Positions 55,220 through 63,953 of a stretch of 64,000 nucleotides of DNA are shown one piece after another (position 1 is the first letter of the stretch; every line of letters starts with the position of its first letter). Made by a program: the position numbers and the translations under genes. The notes under the pieces were generated by a model, which saw only the letters and a list, made by a program, of their open reading frames with translations, had not been told where the DNA came from and made no database searches. Source of the stretch: Blastomonas natatoria. Lineage in GTDB: Bacteria; Pseudomonadota; Alphaproteobacteria; Sphingomonadales; Sphingomonadaceae. Where the stretch lies: contig NZ_QJJM01000010.1 of assembly GCF_003201955.1 (NCBI RefSeq), positions 1-64,000 of the forward strand. The letters run 5' to 3'.

Positions 55220-55384
55220 GTCGTCAGGGTTCCAGGCAAAGATGAGTGCGATGACCCTAGCAGCAAATCAGGACAGCTTTGCAGACCAAAAAATTCGCTT
55301 TACCGGTCGGCAAAGTCATCTGGCCGGTAAACGGTGCCGAGCGCGTGAACGATTTGGGCCACCCCGAGCGTTTGTTGCGATACC

Positions 55385-56371
55385 ATGACACACATATCGC
55401 ACCCCATTCGCCCGGCAAGGGCCGCGATTGCCGCCGTTCTTGCCCTGACCGCAACCCCGCTGATGGCGCAGGACATCGCCCCCGCCACCGCGCCAACCCT
55501 CGCGCCAACGGTGCCCCAGGCACAACCCGCGCAGCCCCTGGTGCCGACGACAACGCTTCCCGGCACCAGCGCTCCCGCAGCCACGACACAGGGCCCGACC
55601 ATCCAGGCTCAGCCGCCCGCTGCAGCACTGCCCGGCACACCGCTCGCGAGCCCTGTAGCACCGCCTGCGGTGACCGATGTACCGGTCGCCGCAATCGCGC
55701 CAACGGCCGAGGTTGAAGCGGCCCCGGCTCCGCGCGCGGCCCGACCGCAACCGGCGGAGCGCGCAACACCTACGCGCACTGCCCAGACTGAGCCCGCTGA
55801 CCCGGTTGATCCGTCTGCAACCGGGAGGCCCGATCCGGCCGACACCTTGGCAGCCGAAGAGGTCACGGCCGTTCCCCCGATGACCAATGGTGCCACTGTA
55901 ACCGAAACGCCAATATCCGAAGTGACGGCTCCGCCTCCTCCCGCGGGTGAAGGCGATGGCGAGATCTGGGGCTGGATGGCCGCACTGCTCGCAGCCCTCG
56001 GCGTGGGTGGCGGCGCGATCGCCTTGCGCCGCACCAGGACCCGAAAGAGCGCCGCGATGATGGCCGAAGCGCGTGCAGCGGATGCAGATTATGACCGCCG
56101 CCTCGCCTCGCCGCATGCTCGGCCGCCGATGGCAGCGGTGATGGCGGCGGCTCCCGCAACGGCTAGCTTTTCGCAGCCGGTCATCCATCCCGCGCCTGCC
56201 CGGCCTGTTGCGCGAACTGTCAATCCTGAGAGCCCGATCGACCATCGTCGCCTCGAGGCTCTGATTGCTCAGCGTCCGAACCGCGACAACCCGTTCAAGA
56301 CCCGCGCCAATCGCAAGCGTCGCGCGCTGTTCCTGATGCGCAACGGTTACGGTATGCAGAGCGCAGCCTGA
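55385..56371 (+). CDS. Pro/Ala-rich exported membrane protein of unknown function
   Basis: A 328-residue protein I do not recognise as a named family. A signal-like helix (AAIAAVLALTATPLMAQD) is followed by about 170 residues very rich in Pro, Ala and Thr, one clear transmembrane segment (IWGWMAALLAALGVGGGAIAL), a basic stop-transfer (RRTRTRKS), and a C-terminal basic motif NPFKTRANRKRRALFLMRNG. The design suggests a periplasmic spacer anchored in the inner membrane with a cytoplasmic basic tail. A strong terminator follows. Confidence 0.7.
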   Translation: MTHISHPIRPARAAIAAVLALTATPLMAQDIAPATAPTLAPTVPQAQPAQPLVPTTTLPGTSAPAATTQGPTIQAQPPAAALPGTPLASPVAPPAVTDVPVAAIAPTAEVEAAPAPRAARPQPAERATPTRTAQTEPADPVDPSATGRPDPADTLAAEEVTAVPPMTNGATVTETPISEVTAPPPPAGEGDGEIWGWMAALLAALGVGGGAIALRRTRTRKSAAMMAEARAADADYDRRLASPHARPPMAAVMAAAPATASFSQPVIHPAPARPVARTVNPESPIDHRRLEALIAQRPNRDNPFKTRANRKRRALFLMRNGYGMQSAA

Positions 56372-56400
56372 CAACAAGAATGGAACGACACTTGCGCATT

Positions 56401-56433
56401 CGGGGAGGCGGCCATCCGCCTCCCCGTTTTTTT
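56401..56433 (+). terminator. Rho-independent terminator
   Basis: CGGGGAGGCGG and CCGCCTCCCCG are perfect 11-bp arms around CCAT, followed by seven T. It ends the Pro/Ala-rich protein gene and meets the stop of the convergent OYE gene four bases further on. Confidence 0.92.
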
Positions 56434-56436
56434 GCG

Positions 56437-57558
56437 TCAGGCCGAACGGTAACGCGCCAGCCAGTGCGCATAGGGCGCGGGCAGCGTCCAGCTGGCATTG
56501 TCGACGCCGAGTTCGCGCGCGGCCTGATAGGGCCAGTGCGGGTTTTCGAGCAGCGGGCGGCCCATCATTACCAGATCGACATCGCCGTCGGCGACCATGC
56601 GGTTGGCGTTTTCCGAACTGCCGATATACCAGCTGGTGGCGTTGGGTAGGCCCGCCTCCTCGCGCACCCGGCGCGCGATCGGCGCCATGAACGCCGGGCC
56701 CCAGGGAATTTGCGCCTCCGGCGTCGAAAAGCCGATGCTGACATCGATGAAATCGAGCCCGCGCGCCTTCATCTCGCCGACCAGAGCGATCGACTCCTTC
56801 AGCGTCTCCTCATCCTGCCCGTCATATTCGAGCACGCCGAAACGGGCCGAGAGCGGCAGATGGTCGGGCCATACCGCGCGCACTGCTTCCAGCGTCTCGA
56901 GCAGGAAGCGACCGCGATTTTCCGCGCTGCCGCCGTACTGGTCGGTGCGCTGGTTCGAATGGCGCGACCAGAAGCTCTGCGCCAGATAGCCATGCGCGAA
57001 GTGCAGCATCAGCCATTCGAAGCCCGCATCGCGCGCGCGGATCGCCGCCGCGACGAAATCGGCCTTCACCCGCTCGATGTCCTCGAGCGTCATCTCGCGC
57101 GGGGTGCGGCTGAGCCCGCCACCGAACGCCACCGCCGACGGCGCGATCGGCTCCCAGCCGCGCGGATCGCCTTCGGCGATATGGTCGTCGCCCTCCCAGG
57201 GCACATTGGCGCTGGCCTTGCGCCCGGCATGCGCGATCTGGATGCCGGGGACGGCACCCGCTTTCTTGATCTCGGCAACGATCGGCGCGAGCGCATCGCG
57301 CTGTTCGTCGTTCCAGATGCCGAGGCAGGCAGGCGTGATCCGGCCTTCAGGTGAGACGCCCGAGGCCTCGACCACCACCAGTCCCGCCCCGCCGCGCGCG
57401 AACGAGACGAGATGCGAGCGGTGCCAGTCGTTCGCGACGCCTTCGGTCGCCGAATATTGGCACATGGGCGACACCGCGATGCGGTTGCGCAGCGTGACCG
57501 ACTTGAGCGTGAACGGGGTGAACAGCGGTGCGTCGGTGCCTGGGCTGGGATTGGTCAT
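56437..57558 (-). CDS. Old-yellow-enzyme (YqjM-like) NADH:flavin oxidoreductase
   Basis: A 373-residue FMN TIM-barrel enoate reductase. FTLKSVTLRNRIAVSPMCQYSA has the Cys typical of the thermophilic-like/YqjM class, ending QYS; FAHGYLAQSFWSRHSNQRTDQYGGSAENRG is the OYE signature with active-site His nearby. It reduces activated C=C bonds of electrophiles. It is divergent from the ArsR-type regulator across an operator-like palindrome, which suggests induction by an electrophile or metal-free signal. Confidence 0.9.
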   Translation of the reverse strand: MTNPSPGTDAPLFTPFTLKSVTLRNRIAVSPMCQYSATEGVANDWHRSHLVSFARGGAGLVVVEASGVSPEGRITPACLGIWNDEQRDALAPIVAEIKKAGAVPGIQIAHAGRKASANVPWEGDDHIAEGDPRGWEPIAPSAVAFGGGLSRTPREMTLEDIERVKADFVAAAIRARDAGFEWLMLHFAHGYLAQSFWSRHSNQRTDQYGGSAENRGRFLLETLEAVRAVWPDHLPLSARFGVLEYDGQDEETLKESIALVGEMKARGLDFIDVSIGFSTPEAQIPWGPAFMAPIARRVREEAGLPNATSWYIGSSENANRMVADGDVDLVMMGRPLLENPHWPYQAARELGVDNASWTLPAPYAHWLARYRSA

Positions 57559-57600
57559 GGGGGGAATGTCCTTGGATAGGGGGTGGGGAGAGGTTTGATT

Positions 57601-57618
57601 GTTCGTATATAATCGAAC
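57601..57618. promoter_or_regulatory. Operator-like palindrome between OYE and ArsR genes
   Basis: GTTCG-TATATAAT-CGAAC at 57601-57618 is an imperfect 18-bp palindrome in the 98-base gap between the divergent genes. Its position fits the operator of the ArsR-type regulator, which would control both genes. Confidence 0.65.
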
Positions 57619-57656
57619 TATAGGATATTCAAGGGGACCACGCTATATATAGGCGC

Positions 57657-57959
57657 ATGAGGAACTATGCCCATCCCGACCTGGCCGACGTTTCGATCGA
57701 GCATCTGCTGCACGCGCTGAGCGATCCGGTGCGTCTCGACATCGTCCGCCAGCTTGCCCGCAACGGCGAAGCGAGCTGCGCCGCGCTCGACGGCGGCCGC
57801 CCGAAATCGAGCATGTCGCACCATTTCCGCGTGCTGCGCAGCGCCGGGCTGGTGCACACGCGGATTGCCGGCGTGCAGCATATGAACACGCTGCGCCGCG
57901 AGGAGGTGGATAAGCGGTTTCCAGGGCTGCTGGGGGCGGTGCTGAGGGTGGCGGGGTAG
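57657..57959 (+). CDS. ArsR-family winged-helix regulator
   Basis: A 100-residue HTH regulator: DPVRLDIVRQLARNGEASCAAL opens the domain, SSMSHHFRVLRSAGLVHTR is the recognition helix and start of the wing. The CxC metal motif of metal-sensing ArsR proteins is absent; one Cys is in ASCAAL. It therefore probably senses redox or small molecules. The partner is the divergent OYE gene. Confidence 0.88.
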   Translation: MRNYAHPDLADVSIEHLLHALSDPVRLDIVRQLARNGEASCAALDGGRPKSSMSHHFRVLRSAGLVHTRIAGVQHMNTLRREEVDKRFPGLLGAVLRVAG

Positions 57960-58113
57960 GACGGGGTTCAGGTATCCGGTATCCGGTTTCAGGCAACCAG
58001 CGGCAACGCGCGGATGGCTGCAATTGGGTGGATTGCAGAAGGGCTGCTATTGCAGTCTTTGTTTAAATACCCGATGCTTCTCATGCCCTTCCTCGCGGCA
58101 AGGAGGCTCGTTG

Positions 58114-58770
58114 GTGGATCTTGAAGCAGTTTGGAAAATCCGAGAAGAAGAGGTTTACCTGGCTCTCTTCGGCCCTCAATGCCGAGGCATATTCCCACTT
58201 AGCCAGCAGCTTTTTTCGGAACGCTTTGGCCAAAACGACATCGATCCTCGCTGGTTGTTTTACGGCGTATTCGAGTTCGCGCCGACCGCAGAGCGTCCGT
58301 ATTGGCTGTATGTGACTTCGGGACATTCAAATCCCTGGGAGCAGGAGCCTGTCGATTACGATTTAGAGGGCGAGTCAGGCGCGGGAGTGGAGTTTACCTT
58401 CGCCGTATCGGAGCAAGGAGACTGGGCGATCCAGACCTTGCAGCACGTCTTGGCGTTTGATTTGTTACTCCGCGCTGGCCGCTAAGCCGGAGGCGAGCCC
58501 TTTTCGCTGTATGACCGGATACCGCTGCGAGCGCCAATCAACGGTGAGCCAGACTGCCAAGTGCGTAATCTGGTGCTTGTAGAGAACGAGGGGGCACCAC
58601 AGGAATTCTCCTTGCCTTCGGGGTTGGTCATCCTCGTAAGGTTTACCGGCATCACCGATACGGAACTCACATTCGCAAAGGCGAACGGCTCCCCCGCGTT
58701 GATCGATCGGCTACGTGAAGCCGGGTATCATCCGGTGACAAATCCAAGCAGGCCGTCGCTCTCAGTTTGA
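58114..58770 (+). pseudogene. Suppressor-of-fused (SUFU) domain gene with in-frame stop
   Basis: A 219-codon frame from a GTG with AGGAGG seven bases upstream. It encodes a SUFU-family protein (VDLEAVWKIREEEVYLALFG; DPRWLFYGVFEFAPTAERP; WLYVTSGHSNPWE; QHVLAFDLLLRAGR), then a TAA at 58483-58485 (codon 124), and the same frame continues with the rest of the domain (RIPLRAPINGEPDC; LPSGLVILVRFTGITDTELT). Only one base change separates it from an intact gene. Bacterial SUFU proteins are often immunity-like or unknown. A short 123-residue product could still be made. Confidence 0.82.
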
Positions 58771-59084
58771 CCTTGGTTCGGCAGCCTTCGGGTTAAGAGT
58801 GCCGGCAAGCCAATGGCCGTTTCTGGGCGCCACGACCAGCCAGCGCAGTGAAGAAACACCCTTGCCAACGGAGAGCCGTTCACACAGGGGTCGGTTGCTG
58901 AATGGCAGGAATTTTTCCGCTTGGTTGCAAAGCCGCCATCCCCTCCCCGCTCCCCTTGCGCAGGCAGGCATCCATCTCCTGCTTTCGCGCCCGGCGCAAC
59001 GCTCGGGAGATGGCCCCATGCCTTCGCAGGGGAGCGGATGATTTGGTGGGGTGGGTCAGCACATCTGGATCGCAGTCCTTCGGC

Positions 59085-59136
59085 GGCTTCGCGTCTTCGC
59101 GTCAAACCCCGTTAGGCACGCGAAGACGCGAAAGCC
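59085..59136. repeat. Hairpin with CGCGTCTTCGCGT arms
   Basis: GGCTTCGCGTCTTCGCGT (59085-59102) pairs with ACGCGAAGACGCGAAAGCC (59118-59136) with a single extra base. CCAAAAGGGG follows. It looks like a dispersed palindromic repeat. Confidence 0.75.
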
Positions 59137-59182
59137 AAAAGGGGCGTGCGAGGTGGCTGGGAAGCGCGTTCCCTTCCATGAG

Positions 59183-59265
59183 AGGGAGGGGTTAGGGGTG
59201 GGTCGGCGTTTCGCACCACCGTCGATGGCGCGCTGCGCGGGCTTACCCACCCCCTGCCCCTCCCT
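59183..59265. repeat. 21-bp near-perfect G-rich inverted repeat
   Basis: AGGGAGGGG-TTAGGGGTGGGT at 59183-59203 is nearly complementary to 59245-59265 (two mismatches). Similar to the rpoB-rpoC spacer repeat. The enclosed 41 bases are not coding. Confidence 0.75.
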
Positions 59266-59312
59266 TGCAGGGAGGGGAGTTTGGTGGTGCGAGTGGGCGG
59301 CGGACAGTGAAG

Positions 59313-59348
59313 CCCTCTCCCCTTCAGGGGGGAGGGTTGGGAGGGGGG
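59313..59348 (+). repeat. Solitary copy of the 36-bp DUF559-cassette repeat
   Basis: Identical over all 36 bases to the left repeat of the cassette at 30996-31031, in the same orientation. No partner repeat and no DUF559 gene lie nearby, so it is either a remnant, a deletion product, or an independent copy. Confidence 0.93.
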
Positions 59349-59452
59349 ATTGCGTCACCCTGGCGCTCGACTAACCCCTCTCAACTTCGGCTAGCCGATA
59401 CATCGGCAAGCCTTCGTATCTCTCCCCCAACGGGGAGAGAGCGGGCGTTATG

Positions 59453-61012
59453 TCAATGCACCCAGGCGAGCAGCGCCGCCGCGCCTGCCCCGGCACCGAT
59501 CACCAAAGCCGCAAGATGGCTCCAGAAACCCCCGCCCCCACGCGCACGGCGCTTGCGGTCCCAGATCAGCGGGATTTTCGGCACCGGCGGTGGCTCGGGC
59601 GCGCCGCCCTTTTTGGGCACGCGCTCTTCGAGGCGGCGGATCAGGTCGGGCAGGCGTAAGAGCGTCGCGATATCGGTGTTGATCCGGTCGGCGAGCAAAG
59701 TCTCCGGCCCCAGCTCCCCGCGAATCCAGTCGCGCACATAAGGCGCTGCGACATCCCACATGTTGATATTGGGGTCGAGCTGGGTCGCGACGCCCTCGAC
59801 CATCACCATCGTCTTTTGCAGCAGCAGCAGGTGCGGCTGGGTCTTCATGTCGAAATCGCGCGTGATCGCGAACAGCCCGTCGAGCATCTGCCCGACCGAC
59901 AGCTCGCTGACCGGCTTGCCGCGCATCGGCTCGCCCACGGCGCGCAGCGCGGTCGCGAACTCGTCGACATTGTGATAGCTCGGCACATACTGCGCTTCGA
60001 AATGGATTTCGGCGACGCGGCGATAGTTGCCGGTGGTGAGGCCATAGAGGATTTCCGCCAGCCAGAAGCGCGCCTGGCGGTTGATGCGGCCCATGATGCC
60101 GAAATCGATCGCGACGATGGTGCCATCGGGGGCGACGAACAGATTGCCCTGGTGCATGTCGGCATGGAAGAAGCCGCCCGCGATCGCCTGGCGCAGGAAG
60201 GCGAGCACCAGCCGCCGCGCGAGATCGGGCAGGTCATGCCCCGCCGCGATCAGGGCCTCGCGATTGCTGATCTTGATGCCGTCGATCCATTCGAGCGTCA
60301 TCACCGTGCCGCAGGTGCGGTCCCAGTCGATCTGGGGCACGCGATAGCCGGGGTGACCGTCCATCGCGCTGGCAAGCTCGGACGCGCTCGCGGCCTCGCG
60401 GCGCAGGTCGAGCTCGCGCAATGTCCAGCGCTTGAAATTGGCGATGGTGAGCTGCGGGCGCAGGCGCGAGGCTTCGCCGCCCAAGGATTCCAGATGCGCG
60501 GCGGCCCATTCATAGGTGTCGATATCGCGCGCGAAATTCTTGCGCACACCGGGGCGCAGAACCTTGATCGCGACATCGCGCCCGTCGGTGGTCCGCCCGC
60601 GATGCACCTGCGCGACCGAGGCCGCGCCGACCGGCATCGGCTCGACGAATGCGAAGAATTTTTCCAGCGGGCCGCCCAGCCCCTGCTCGATCTCGGCGCG
60701 GATGTCCTCGAACGGCACCGGAGGCAGGCTGTCCTGCAAGGTGAGCAGATTGTTCGCCGCCTCTTCGCCCACCAGATCGGGCCGGGTGGCGAGCGTCTGG
60801 CCGAGCTTGATCGCCGCCGGGCCGATGGCGCGGAACGCTCCGGCATAATCGGGAACGGCGGGCACGCTGGCGCCGAAACGCGCGAGGCGGAACAGGCGGC
60901 GCACCTCGGGCGGGGTCTGCGGCGCAGCCTCGAGTCCCTTGAGCGCTCCATGGCGCGCAAGGATGCGGCCCCATTTCAGGAGCCGCAGGATATGCGTGCG
61001 CGGACGGGTCAT
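59453..61012 (-). CDS. ubiB: UbiB-family protein (ubiquinone biosynthesis regulatory ATPase/kinase-like)
   Basis: A 519-residue atypical-kinase-like protein needed for ubiquinone synthesis. The UbiB KxGQ motif is AAIKLGQTLATRPDLV, the nucleotide loop is the Ala-rich VGAASVAQVHRG, and HADMHQGNLFVA and AIDFGIMG match the catalytic and metal loops. Two C-terminal membrane helices are partly visible (LAALVIGAGAGAAALLAWV). It follows ubiE by 43 bases in the same direction. Confidence 0.95.
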   Translation of the reverse strand: MTRPRTHILRLLKWGRILARHGALKGLEAAPQTPPEVRRLFRLARFGASVPAVPDYAGAFRAIGPAAIKLGQTLATRPDLVGEEAANNLLTLQDSLPPVPFEDIRAEIEQGLGGPLEKFFAFVEPMPVGAASVAQVHRGRTTDGRDVAIKVLRPGVRKNFARDIDTYEWAAAHLESLGGEASRLRPQLTIANFKRWTLRELDLRREAASASELASAMDGHPGYRVPQIDWDRTCGTVMTLEWIDGIKISNREALIAAGHDLPDLARRLVLAFLRQAIAGGFFHADMHQGNLFVAPDGTIVAIDFGIMGRINRQARFWLAEILYGLTTGNYRRVAEIHFEAQYVPSYHNVDEFATALRAVGEPMRGKPVSELSVGQMLDGLFAITRDFDMKTQPHLLLLQKTMVMVEGVATQLDPNINMWDVAAPYVRDWIRGELGPETLLADRINTDIATLLRLPDLIRRLEERVPKKGGAPEPPPVPKIPLIWDRKRRARGGGGFWSHLAALVIGAGAGAAALLAWVH

Positions 61013-61055
61013 GGACGGATGCCGAACCCCCGCCGTTCAGCCAGCCCTGCCCCCA

Positions 61056-61796
61056 TCACGCCTTCCAGCCGCTATGGATGTTGACCGCACCGCCCAGGAT
61101 CTGCTCGACCTTCGTAGATACGAAACCGGCGTCCCTGATCATCTGCTCGAAAACCGGCGGCTTGGGGAAGCGGCGGATCGATTCGGCGAGATAGCGATAG
61201 CTGTCGGCATCGCCCGCGATCATCTGGCCCAGGCGCGGCATCAGATGGTGCGAATAGGCATCATAGACTTCGCCGAAGACCGGCCATTCGGTCGACGCGA
61301 ATTCCATGCAGAAGAAGCGCCCACCATAGCGCAGCACCCGGTGCGCCTCAGCCAGCGCCTTGTCGATATAGGTCACGTTGCGGATGCCGAAGACGATCGT
61401 ATAGGCATCGAAGCTGCGATCGGGGAATTTGAGCTTCTCGGCATCCTGGCACGACCAGACCAGCCGGTCCTCGCCCTGATCGACCGCGCGCTCGATGCCG
61501 ACATCGAGCATGTCCTGGTTGATGTCCGCGACGGTAACGTTCGCGCCCGACTTGACCATGCGGAAGGCGATGTCGCCGGTGCCGCCCGCCATGTCGAGAA
61601 TGTCCTCGCCACTGCGGGGCTTCACGCGGCGCACGAAGCGGTCCTTCCAGAGGCGATGCATGCCGCCCGACATGACATCGTTCATGATGTCATATTTGGC
61701 CGCGACGTTCGAAAAGATGCCGCCAACCCGGCCCTGCTTTTCCGCCGGGTCGATATCCTGATAGCCAAAGGGCACTGTCTCGGTCATGGCCGCCAT
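61056..61796 (-). CDS. ubiE: Demethylmenaquinone/ubiquinone methyltransferase
   Basis: A 246-residue class I C-methyltransferase. The SAM motif is ILDMAGGTGDIAF, acidic loop VTVADINQDML, and the family segments IVFGIRNVTYIDKALAEAHR and EFASTEWPVFGEVYDAYSHH are conserved. It methylates the quinone ring in ubiquinone synthesis. Two starts are near, at 61796 (MAAMTET) and 61787; neither has a strong Shine-Dalgarno. It is divergent from mutM by 46 bases. Confidence 0.96.
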   Translation of the reverse strand: MAAMTETVPFGYQDIDPAEKQGRVGGIFSNVAAKYDIMNDVMSGGMHRLWKDRFVRRVKPRSGEDILDMAGGTGDIAFRMVKSGANVTVADINQDMLDVGIERAVDQGEDRLVWSCQDAEKLKFPDRSFDAYTIVFGIRNVTYIDKALAEAHRVLRYGGRFFCMEFASTEWPVFGEVYDAYSHHLMPRLGQMIAGDADSYRYLAESIRRFPKPPVFEQMIRDAGFVSTKVEQILGGAVNIHSGWKA

Positions 61797-61842
61797 GTAA
61801 GCATCTTTGTGGCTGGCGCAAAGCCTGATAACGGGCCTTTTT

Positions 61843-62655
61843 ATGCCAGAGCTTCCCGAAGTCGAAACCACCGTGCGCGGGCTTGCCGCCGTGCTGCAGG
61901 ATGTGCGCCTGACCAGCGTCGTCGCGCGCCGGGCGGACCTACGCCGCGCCTTTCCGGTTGATCTCGGCCAGCGGATGACGGGCGCACGGATCATCTCGCT
62001 CGGCAGGCGGGCCAAATACGGGCTGCTCGGCACCGACCGGGGCGATTCGATGGTGTTTCACCTCGGCATGTCCGGGCGCTGGCGAATCGATCCCGAGGAG
62101 ATCGGCACGCACGATCATCTGGTGCTCGAGACCGAATCGGGTCACCGCCTCTCGCTGTTCGATCCGCGCCGCTTCGGCTCGGTCGACCTGGTGACGACCG
62201 ATGCGCTGGCCAGTTTCTCCCCCTTTGCCGCCATGGGACCCGAGCCGCTGGGCGACGAATTCACCCCTGCCTATCTGCGGGCCGCGCTGGCAGGACGCGT
62301 CTCACCCATAAAGGCGATGCTGCTCGACCAGCGAATCGTCGCGGGCCTGGGCAATATCTATGTCTGCGAGGCGCTCAACATGGCGCGAATCTCGCCGTTG
62401 CGCGCCGCCGGGCAGATCGGCCCTGCCAAGCTCAAGCCGCTGGTCGCGGCGATCAAGGCGGTGCTCGCCGATGCCATTCTGGCGGGCGGATCGACGCTGC
62501 GCGACTATGCCCGGCCCGACGGGCAACTGGGCTATTTCGCCAAGCAATGGCGGGTTTACGGACGCGAGGGCGAGGCCTGCCCGTGCGGCGGAACGGTGGA
62601 GCGGGTGGTGCAATCGGGGCGCTCGACCTTCTGGTGCCGCACCTGCCAGAAATAG
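61843..62655 (+). CDS. mutM: Formamidopyrimidine-DNA glycosylase
   Basis: A 270-residue bifunctional glycosylase/AP lyase that removes 8-oxoguanine. The mature N-terminus is PELPEVETTVRGL with catalytic Pro and Glu, HLGMSGRWRI holds the conserved Lys-region strand, NIYVCEALNMARISP is the H2TH segment, and a C-terminal zinc finger (CPCGG ... CRTCQK) is complete. The ATG has no clear Shine-Dalgarno. It precedes rpsT, as in many alphaproteobacteria. Confidence 0.97.
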   Translation: MPELPEVETTVRGLAAVLQDVRLTSVVARRADLRRAFPVDLGQRMTGARIISLGRRAKYGLLGTDRGDSMVFHLGMSGRWRIDPEEIGTHDHLVLETESGHRLSLFDPRRFGSVDLVTTDALASFSPFAAMGPEPLGDEFTPAYLRAALAGRVSPIKAMLLDQRIVAGLGNIYVCEALNMARISPLRAAGQIGPAKLKPLVAAIKAVLADAILAGGSTLRDYARPDGQLGYFAKQWRVYGREGEACPCGGTVERVVQSGRSTFWCRTCQK

Positions 62656-62818
62656 CCTTTTGCAAGCCAATATCGGCATTGAGGCGTTGACGCGCGAGGC
62701 GATAATCGCTAACGGCAGCGGCTTCAAAGCGCTGGCACCGCCTGCGGGCGGCCAACCTGCTTTACCCGAAATCCGCCGATCATGCTGTGATCGCCAATTG
62801 AAAGACGTGTGAGAAACT

Positions 62819-63082
62819 ATGGCCAATACGCCGCAAGCCAAGAAGCGCATCCGCCGGAACGAGCGTCGTGCCGTCGTCAACGGCAACCGCATCGGTCGCA
62901 TCCGCACCTTCGTCAAGAAGGTCGAATCGGCTCTGGATGCCGGCGACAAGGAAGCAGCCAAGGCAGCGCTTGCCAGCGCCCAGCCCGAACTGGCTCGCGG
63001 TGTCGCCAAGGGCGTGCTGCACAAGAACACCGCTTCGCGCAAGTTCTCGCGCCTGACCAAGCGTCTGGCTGCACTGGCCTGA
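62819..63082 (+). CDS. rpsT: 30S ribosomal protein S20
   Basis: An 87-residue basic helical protein. The beginning ([21 protein letters not shown]) and the end ([27 protein letters not shown]) are the S20 pattern. It binds 16S rRNA. The translation start has only a weak GAGAAAC upstream. A terminator is at 63134-63169. Confidence 0.97.
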   Translation: MANTPQAKKRIRRNERRAVVNGNRIGRIRTFVKKVESALDAGDKEAAKAALASAQPELARGVAKGVLHKNTASRKFSRLTKRLAALA

Positions 63083-63133
63083 TTCGCTTCCGGGGCGCGC
63101 CGCGCCCTGGCTGCTCCGGAATCGGTAACGATG

Positions 63134-63169
63134 ATCCGCCGACCTCAATGCGGGGTCTGGCGGATTTTT
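63134..63169 (+). terminator. Rho-independent terminator of rpsT
   Basis: ATCCGCC-GACC pairs with GGTC-T-GGCGGAT with one bulged base, and a run of T follows at once (63165-63169). Confidence 0.9.
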
Positions 63170-63953
63170 CGTATTGGCCGGACAAGGTATCTGTCAGCGC
63201 GACTGGACAGTCGATTGTAACATGGCGCAACCGGTGTCACATCACGGTAATGCCTCCGTCACAGACGCCGACAGCCGAACCCAGCATTTCCCGCGATTCG
63301 CTTGGGCAGGGGTAACATCACAACGGCTAAGGCATTGATTTAAAATTATAAACAATGTGAATCGAGCAATATCCTAGCGTTAACCGAGTCAAGCGGCATT
63401 ATTTCATTTTTTTTACCCGGCGGCTCTTGCTCGACTCGTTTGCGCGCCGCTACACCAAGGATCGAGAGGCGAGCGATCAGCCCGACTCTCCATTGCACAA
63501 ACTGACGGATACATCGATCGAAAGACCTGTGTGTTTTTCGGAGATTGGCTGTTGCGTCCCATTTTCGGGATGCATCCGTGTGCTGACCAAGGGGTTGGGC
63601 GGCACATGCGGGAGGAGTGCCGCACCGGGGATCGGCTCTGGTGCGATGCGAGCTAGGGGGAGGTAGCAGGTTTTGCGTAACTGGGTCGGATTGCCACAGA
63701 ATTGGACGGACCGGAGCCTTTCCGGAAACGACGCCGCACGCCTGCACGGACTTGCCCCCTGGTGGCCGGACGGCACCGCCTCGGCCTGGCGAGACCCGGC
63801 CCGAGGGCGCAGGATCTAAGCAGCTCGCAGCGGCTGGTGCACAACCGAAATCAAGGGTTGTCCGCCGCATGACCGTCCCTCCGGCAGGCCCATGCTGGTC
63901 TCGCCGGACCCATTGTCAGCAATGACCAAGATACAAGAAGTGGCAATTCAGGC
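63170..63953. other. Long gene-free stretch upstream of probable dnaA
   Basis: About 780 bases without a recognisable gene. One A/T-rich block (around 63330-63420, with TTTAAAATTATAAAC and ATTTTTTTTACC) stands out against the GC-rich surroundings. I found no perfect TTATCCACA box on either strand. It could hold the dnaA promoter and leader, but I cannot show an origin of replication. Confidence 0.55.

Larger units (their letters stand above)
58771..59452. other. Repeat-rich gap without supported gene
   Basis: No frame here looks like a protein. The stretch is a collection of palindromes: CGCTCCCCTTGCG against CGCAGGGGAGCG near 58949-59038, the GCGTCTTCGCGT hairpin at 59085-59136, the G-rich inverted repeat 59183-59265, the solitary 36-bp DUF559-type repeat 59313-59348, and CTCTCCCCCAACGGGGAGAG near 59420. 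Confidence 0.75.

Noticed and set aside
57601-57618. Membership of the OYE/ArsR palindrome in the IclR regulon
   Set aside because: It is TTCG-N8-CGAA as a single site, not the paired TTCG-N5-CGAA design, and it sits by its own ArsR regulator.
58561-58770. A separate 69-residue gene starting with GTG
   Set aside because: It is in the same frame as the upstream SUFU gene and continues that domain, so it is the second half of a broken gene.
63170-63953. Chromosomal origin of replication upstream of dnaA
   Set aside because: No DnaA box TTATCCACA or close cluster was found, and in several alphaproteobacteria the origin lies near hemE. I kept it only as a possible leader region.
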